DNA of 64,000 bases from Rostrohypoxylon terebratum (lineage: Eukaryota; Ascomycota; Sordariomycetes; Xylariales; Hypoxylaceae). Below, piece after piece: positions 57,897 to 64,000 of the stretch (position 1 is its first letter; the number at the start of each line of letters is the position of its first letter). The stretch covers positions 930,001 through 994,000 of the forward strand of contig MU385857.1 of NCBI GenBank assembly GCA_022497145.1. The letters run 5' to 3'. Both the position numbers and the translations under genes were made by a program. Under the pieces are notes generated by a model. It was not told the origin of the DNA. It did not search any database and was given only the letters and a program-made list of their open reading frames with translations.

Positions 57897-58369
57897 TCAT
57901 GAATTGAGCAATTTGTTCCGCTTTTCTTTTCTCTTCAAGCGCTCAACTCGTTTCTTATGCATCTTCTCTGCCATCTTCTCGTACCGCTCTTTCTCTTCCT
58001 TCGCTGCCCGCTTTTCCTTGATTGCTTGTACTCGTTGCTAATCCATGTGTCAGCTCGTGTCAGCTATACATCGCTAGTGCATGTCCATATCAAAAATATA
58101 GACTATACCTGTCTTTCGGCTTCCTTTTCCTCTTTCATCTCCTTCTCCCTCGCTTTCGTCGCGGCTGTTTCCATGCGTAGTTTTGATCGCTTTTCGTATG
58201 AGGTTAAACCAGATCCTGGGCGGAATGCTTTCCGTTGGAGATGCCATTGCTTGCCTATGTAACCATATTAGTTGTGAATGCATGACAATGTGACTGAACT
58301 GCTCTTACCATTCTTGCGCATGCCCTGAGGCTCTGGCTTCTTTCCGGATGCCGCAGCGGCGGTGGACAT
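57897..58369 (-). CDS. CGR1: rRNA-processing protein Cgr1
   Basis: Three exons: complement(57897..58037, 58109..58254, 58309..58369); introns of 71 and 54 bp; 115 aa. Cgr1 is a small, very basic nucleolar protein needed for maturation of the 60S ribosomal subunit (27S pre-rRNA processing). Diagnostic sequence: GMRKNGKQWH across the first splice, KAFRPGSGLTSYEKRS, then a highly charged helix (KEMKEEKEAERQ|QRVQAIKEK) and the C-terminus MHKKRVERLKRKEKRNKLLN. The whole second half is a Lys/Glu/Arg coiled coil. Length matches the fungal family (110-120 aa). The continuous ORFs on either strand here are short and would not reveal the gene; only the spliced frame does. Confidence 0.93.
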
Positions 58370-61300
58370 GATGCGTAGGAAGTGCTTGGTGAGTACAATG
58401 CCAATGTCGCAAGCTAATGCGCATGAGCCAGCTTCACTAGGAGAAGTTTACGTTGTTGCTGGTAGCTTGTTATGAGCTGGGCGCGATGGATGAATCTATG
58501 TTGAATAAAAAAAATCGATATTGGCGCTAAAACCACATAGATGTCAAAGTGGATATTTCGTGAATATCGTGTTAACTTTAATCCGTTTACATAAATCATA
58601 AATCTATTTATGTACCTATGTACATATGTAGCTGATTTTACGGTTTCATCAGATGGAGTACCTAGTACGTGAGAGGAAAGTGCGTACGGCACTGTGTGAG
58701 CCTGTGAGGACCTAGGTCCTAGGTAAGTAATCTTGAAAAACTGTTTTAGATCTTTTTTCTAAGAAAAACAACATTGTTTCCGTATTCATTGGCCCCCTAG
58801 GCGTTGCGCTAATCTTGTCGTATCTACATACATCGAAACAATGCGTTTCGACCTCCAAAATGTTATAGGCTTTCTAGGCCGCACGACTCGGATATTTTTT
58901 TCTCTTTACTATTACATAGTATTAGTTTCATTTTTGTTGTGCCCTACGAAACATCAGCGAGATGAAGCTGACACTGTTGTTTATATGTCCGTGCATTGAA
59001 ATACGTCTTTCGTCTGTACAACTTCGTGGATTTCGCAAAGGACCTATTAGAGAGACCCATCATGTATTAGATTCAGCAAGGAAATATGAGATGATATCTT
59101 CTATTTAAAGGTCGCCGGCAAAGATCCATGTACATCTGGTACTCACAAAACTGACAATCCAGTGAATCCACAGGACGAACGATTGTCGAGGAATGACATC
59201 GTCTTTCTTCTTTCCCTCTCGGCGTACAATACGATTATGGTACGCTAGTCCCAGCTGACCCTTGGGGGTTTGATATCACGAGGCAAGGATCTCTCCGCAA
59301 AGGATTGAGTAAACTAGCCCGAGACTGTCAAGTTTTGTCATCAGTTATCACTTGACCTCCATCGAGAAGCGACTTGGCAAGGGCTCATCCCAGTTATTCG
59401 TCGTTATCCAGTGCTCCGTGTCCGTATTCAGAATTACACACCTATTAGTACATACAACCGACATACAAGTTCAACATGGCGAAATTGAGGCTTGGGCATA
59501 GCCGCCAGCAACACGCGTAAATTCCTACATACCTAGGCCTAGGCCAGTAGCGAGTTTTGTTTCTGTATCTGTCTTTAAGATCACTAGATCGGTTTGTAGG
59601 CGAAATTAATCACTCGTTTGTACATAGTAGCGATATTCTTAGCTACGGGATGTACCTAGTAGTATATGGTCGGAGATGACATATAATTGGTAGTTTATTA
59701 TTGATATTCAGCTTCTTCCCGTTACTCAGCTCTTGGAGAAATTGTCTAGCAATGAAATTTGTGTTAGTTTAGTTTCTTTACCCAAATCGTACTACGTACT
59801 GTGAGCCTCTTTCAAACATCCCGCCTCGATCGAGTAGATGCTAGAATGACTGGGACAGATACAATGGAGGATCGACTACATAGCACTGTTTATCCGGCGA
59901 AATACCCACAGACGAATGCAAAGTTATCTGAGCACCTCGAATTGATTCACATCCATTGGTTGTAAACCATGAAGGACTAATGCGACGGATGCTTACAGGC
60001 TTGCAGCAATGTACACTATATATGCACTATGGTAACGAATCGTAGCAACGGCAAACCCGGCTGCATACTTTGCGCCGACTCGACGTGGGCGACGTGGGAT
60101 GAGATTTTGCAAATCGTCTTGGCTTATCTTGCACGTACATATCTTACAGTATGTACACATTGCTGCTCTGTTTGTGTGGTTGACAACTTCCAAATTTGTT
60201 CATTGCTCAATATTTGGAGGTCGAATTGTCGAAATAGGAGGAAGGAAAACGATACTGCCCACGTAAGCTGCCAATGTAGAAAGGGATAACTGCATGCCTT
60301 ACTATATGCCTATATAGTAGGTAGTAATAACTGAAGATGGGCGTAATACACTGTCAGGTATCTGTACCTTATGTGTAGGATTGATTATTGAAACCAACAT
60401 CGAATCTTGCCCATTTGGAAGCCCCGTACAGCCGCAAATGTAACGAGACCACTAAGAGGAAGGAGACCAGGAGGCGTGGATGAACGATATCCAAGAAGGG
60501 ATAGGGCGCTGCAGGGGAGCCCCCGAGAACTGGAGAGTCTATGTCCAAAAGAGGAAAGCGGCCTTCTCTTTCGCGGGCTGGCTTCGATGTTGTTCCTGGT
60601 TGTTCCTGGTACTGTACACGTCGATGCATAATTTCCAGGTTTTCAAGTAGCGTAATAATACTTCGCAGTTTACTATGTATGTACTACATAATAGAGGTGC
60701 TGGTTTGCCCATGCCTGTGCCTGTTCCTGTGCCTGGCTAAGCCCGTTGAAGTTAATACCTACTTACCTAGCTCCCTAGGTACTATTCAGGGGTTCAAAGT
60801 TTTTTTCTTTCGTTCTTAGTGAACCATTTGGGTGAGGTTATGAACTCTTTTCCAGGGGTATATTTGTTTCTCCTAATTTGATTGAGCGAGAGTGACGGAG
60901 AATAATTGAACTATTTTGCGATTCGCTGCTCGCTTCTGTACCTCTAAGGAGATCAGTTGTTCCGTTTTATGAATTGCGCATCACAATAATTTGGTATGCA
61001 CCTTATGTCGTTCGTTCATAATGATAGACCTACTACTAAGTATCAGTAGCGGTAACGAAATCAATGGCGCATAAACAGGGTTTTAAGGCTCGAGTTCCAG
61101 CTTGCAAGTTGCCATAATGTGCCCTGCTAAAGCCACTCTACTCTGGCAGTCTACTAGCAGTCTGGCATTGAAAAAGACCGGCGACATATCCCCATACACA
61201 CCAGACACTAACAAACCACGGTTTGTTTCTTCGTCATACCTTGCACGAGCCTCAATCAGGTCGTAGACGGCGTAGCTTGTTATGATCACTGATCATGAGG

Positions 61301-62997
61301 TCATGGACCACTTAGCTAACTTGGCTTTTCGTGATCCGTCCGTTGCGAATTCCCACTGGCACCATGTACGGAGCCATTGTCCCCCTTATAAGACAAGATT
61401 ATCTTGGAAGCGGTAGCGGTACTCTGAGGGTACTACTATGTAGCACTGGGCAGTGGGTAACAAGATGTGTGTACACTAGCGACTAACCCACGTAGTGTAG
61501 ACGCAATCCGCAATCTTCTGCAGGGTCCCCTTACGGAGAAGTGTACCCTCGGTGTGACTGCAGATCGTGTACATAGACTCCGTGCGCTATGGAGCGTTGC
61601 TAGGTACCTGGCAGTCGAGGCAACAGGTTACAGGGCAACAGGGCACCTAGCAGTCAATGTAATAGATGGTTAATGGTAGCCCTGGCTGCCTGGCAGCATG
61701 GGTGTGTACCTCCTGATAAGCGGTACCTTGACGATTATCCTTCATAATTTGATACACATTCATACATTCATCCATACTGTAAGCGACACATTTTTGATTC
61801 AGCTGTCTTGAATAGGAAGACTAGTTTCTTGTGTCGTCATGAACTTTCTTTGTTTAGTCGAGGGGTTTGTCAAGGTATTAACATCGAATGAATGGTGGAA
61901 ATTGAAAATTTAGATTGTTTAATGTTAAATCTTTTTTTCAGCACCTGTATGACCTATATGTCGAATACTAAGGTGCGTAAAAAGCATAAAAACGTCTAGA
62001 AACAGAAACGGTCATCAATCGATCATTCCTAATTCCTAATTCCTACCACTGCGCAAATTGATTAAATGTTATTTGGGTCATTTGGGGGTGGTACGTGCTT
62101 GGGTGGTACTGTTTAGGTCTGCAGAAGGTGCAGGCATAACAGAGCCATACAGGCATACAGCACACAGCGCATAATAGCGCATAGCGCAAAAAAAAGAAAG
62201 GTTGTGTACATCTGGGCAGGCACTTGTCTAACCCCTGTCCCTGCAAGCCCGAGATCCTTATTACCTGGATACTTATTACGTACAGTATAGCGTGAAGGCA
62301 AGCCTGTCTTTCCCGCACGGTTCAACCTGCCACCAACCCGATTGCCTAACAGTGGAGAGTGGCTTTTTTTCCGTGCGCACTTTCCTACTAGTCCTCTCAG
62401 CAACGACTAAACGTCTACACACCTACACGATAATTCCTCAATCCTTCCTCACACTCCCTCCCAACCCTCAATCCTCAACCGCCTTTCCACCAAATTTCTT
62501 GGTCAATTCTATGAGTAAATCTTCGTTTTTCTTTAATGATTTACTCTGGTCTTGGCCGTCCGCTCCTTTGAATTAATTCTTTCAATTCCGTATTTCACAT
62601 CTATCCTTATTTCGGTCCTTTCCTAAGCAAATTTCTATCGGAGAGGAAATCAGAACCACCGTCGCCTACACCGTTGTTTTGACTCCGACCGCTCACGAAA
62701 CACTCCGCTTCACGTCAACGACGAGGTACAATTTTTGTCTCATTTACAGCTACGACCTCACCAAATCATTCTTCTCTATTGTAACCAACAAAACGTAATA
62801 CCACCAGAGAACTAATTTTTTATTTGCCCCTCAGGCGTCTCGACTTTTCCCGACTTTCGCGCATCGCCAGTCTGTCATGTTCACGTAGCCTCTTCGGTCC
62901 CGACGCCTTTCGTCCGGTATAATTCTCGGAAGATACTCTATGATATTCCTCCGCTTCTAGTTTCTCGGTTCTTTGCCGCGGTGCGGCTTGAAGGAAG
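58370..62997. other. 4.6-kb intergenic region before a right-edge gene
   Basis: No ORF here has recognisable domains. It contains a two-unit CCTAGGT array (58710-58724), many GTACTA/TACCTA motifs, and TGCCTGTGCCTGTTCC-like repeats (about 60710-60740). From about 62390 to 62810 the + strand becomes C/T-rich (for example TCCTTCCTCACACTCCCTCC), as in the long promoter/5' leader of well-expressed fungal genes. The last 600 bp are probably the leader of the 62998 gene. Confidence 0.5.
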
Positions 62998-64000
62998 ATG
63001 GCCACCGCATTACTTACTAGTCGCCCAACCGAAACGGCTACGATGGGTGAGGCTAACGATATTCCGTCGCGCCCAATTCGCATCCCGGCGCTTCAGGATA
63101 GCAAGATGACCCAGCAAGATATACCCAGTCCACAGCCTTCGCCGCGCAATAGTTTACCACCGCCTAACCCGCATTTCGTGTTCCCGGCTCGACCGGCATC
63201 ATGCTCGGCACCGCCTTCGCTTTCTAGGGTAACAGGTCGCCGACCTCAATCTGCTATAGATATCCCAGGCCGAATTTCCGACTTCTCACGAGAAGTAGCT
63301 AGCTCGCCATCCAGATCGCCTGCCTTGCCCAATTTCACTTTCAACCCAGGCGCCAACTCTGGCCCGGATAACGCAAGCCGTCCTTCCAAATCGCCGGCCT
63401 TACCAAATTTTTCGTTTAACCCAAGTGCAACTCTAGGGCCCGACGAATCACTGCTTAGCCCTCCACTATCTCCGCCGTCGCCCATGTCTCCGAGCCGTAG
63501 TGGGCACCGACGAGGTGGCAGTGAGTTTGTAGGCGGCAAACTCAGAGCTGGAGGATCGATTACAGTGATGAGTACTAGCCCAACAAGATCTGAGAGCGGT
63601 TTCGCATCGCCCAAACTGTCACCTGCAGATGTGCATCCAAGAAGGGGGCACGCTCATCGTCGTTCTGGTGCAATTTCTAGTCACGATTTAACCATGATAC
63701 TCAAACCAAACAACTCGCCTACGATGAGGGGCAGTAGTGCGCCCGCTAGTCCAGCCGATTTTGGTGACAGTTATCGTAATTTCCCGGAACCAAGCATCGA
63801 GCTTACCAAAAATGAGCCAGTTCCACAACAGGCAAACGAGAGGGTGGACCAGGAGGCGCACAGCCAACCCGCGTTGCAGTCACAGTCGGATCCGTCACCG
63901 ACAGCACCCGTTCGTACGCGAGTTGGGTTCTCTGATACCGTGGAGGTCATTCCTCGGCCTTTATCATTGGTCTCAACCGATACGTCTAGTACGATGACAG
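62998..64000 (+). CDS. proline/serine-rich protein, 5' part (runs off window)
   Basis: An uninterrupted frame starts at the ATG at 62998 and is still open at base 64000 (334 codons). It has no stop within the window, which is why simple ORF listings miss it. The protein is rich in Pro, Ser and Arg and has no signal peptide. Residues 103-124 and 128-149 are a tandem imperfect repeat built on SPALPNFxFNP. A basic motif RRGHAHRRSGAISSHDL (about 215-231), the block AGGSITVMSTSPT, and RVGFSDTVEVIPRPLSLVS near the visible end look like conserved islands. Proteins with these islands in Aspergillus and relatives are annotated as 'cell wall proline rich protein', but I know of no firm function and there is no evidence of secretion here. 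Many SP sites suggest heavy phosphorylation. Confidence 0.85.
   Translation, partial: MATALLTSRPTETATMGEANDIPSRPIRIPALQDSKMTQQDIPSPQPSPRNSLPPPNPHFVFPARPASCSAPPSLSRVTGRRPQSAIDIPGRISDFSREVASSPSRSPALPNFTFNPGANSGPDNASRPSKSPALPNFSFNPSATLGPDESLLSPPLSPPSPMSPSRSGHRRGGSEFVGGKLRAGGSITVMSTSPTRSESGFASPKLSPADVHPRRGHAHRRSGAISSHDLTMILKPNNSPTMRGSSAPASPADFGDSYRNFPEPSIELTKNEPVPQQANERVDQEAHSQPALQSQSDPSPTAPVRTRVGFSDTVEVIPRPLSLVSTDTSSTMT

Noticed and set aside
1..64000. CRISPR array, prophage, IS element or operon structure
   Set aside because: No regularly spaced repeat-spacer pattern, and the genes are intron-containing eukaryotic genes; bacterial feature types do not apply.

Overview
This window is chromosomal DNA of a filamentous ascomycete (Pezizomycotina, probably a Sordariomycete). 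Protein genes carry short introns of 50-98 bp with GTAAGT-like donors and CTAAC/CTGAC-like branch sites. Most predicted products are housekeeping proteins of fungal type, and the intergenic spaces are long and full of short CCTAGG/TACCTA motifs. I rebuilt exon structures by hand from splice signals, reading-frame continuity and remembered family alignments. No database search was possible.

Layout. 1-527: 3' end of an unrecognised gene (+). 1913-3732: Reg1/Hex2-type PP1 regulatory subunit (-). 3733-10811: about 7 kb with no gene I can support. 10812-12498: TRM5 tRNA m1G37 methyltransferase (-). 13508-14669: NUS1 (-), divergent from SEC10 (15410-18049, +). 18968-21056: homeodomain factor of Yox1/Yhp1 type (-). 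23289-25148: NAD kinase (-). 27997-28893: RRP46 exosome subunit (-), divergent from a PTPA-family PP2A activator (29342-30607, +). 31022-32373: GRF zinc-finger protein (-). 33248-35368: ELMO-domain protein (-). 35716-35881: a small inverted-repeat element of MITE type. 36427-38397: MFS sugar transporter (-). 39708-40338: cytidine deaminase (-). 41920-42570: unknown conserved-looking ORF (+). 42830-44133: membrane-anchored alpha/beta hydrolase (-). 44981-45934: SDR oxidoreductase (-). 46327-46991: small secreted protein (-). 47042-47051: assembly gap. 47866-50193: SDH1, succinate dehydrogenase flavoprotein (-). 50995-54008: PX/PXB-domain protein of the yeast Ypr097w family (-). 55826-56962: coiled-coil protein with a C-terminal membrane anchor (-). 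57897-58369: CGR1 ribosome-biogenesis factor (-). 58370-62997: about 4.6 kb without a supportable gene. 62998-64000: 5' part of a proline/serine-rich protein (+), open at the window edge.

Functional picture. Most genes are core functions: tRNA modification, dolichol synthesis, exocyst, exosome, TCA cycle/complex II, NADP supply, PP1/PP2A regulation and nucleolar rRNA processing. The 36-47 kb block is more accessory in character (transporter, deaminase, hydrolase, SDR, secreted protein). It contains no biosynthetic core enzyme, so I do not call it a gene cluster. I found no convincing undescribed multi-gene system. The best non-genic signals are the 166-bp TA-flanked inverted-repeat element, a 22-bp CCTAGGT-type repeat present in three identical copies, and octamer arrays just upstream of the NAD kinase and SDH1 start codons.
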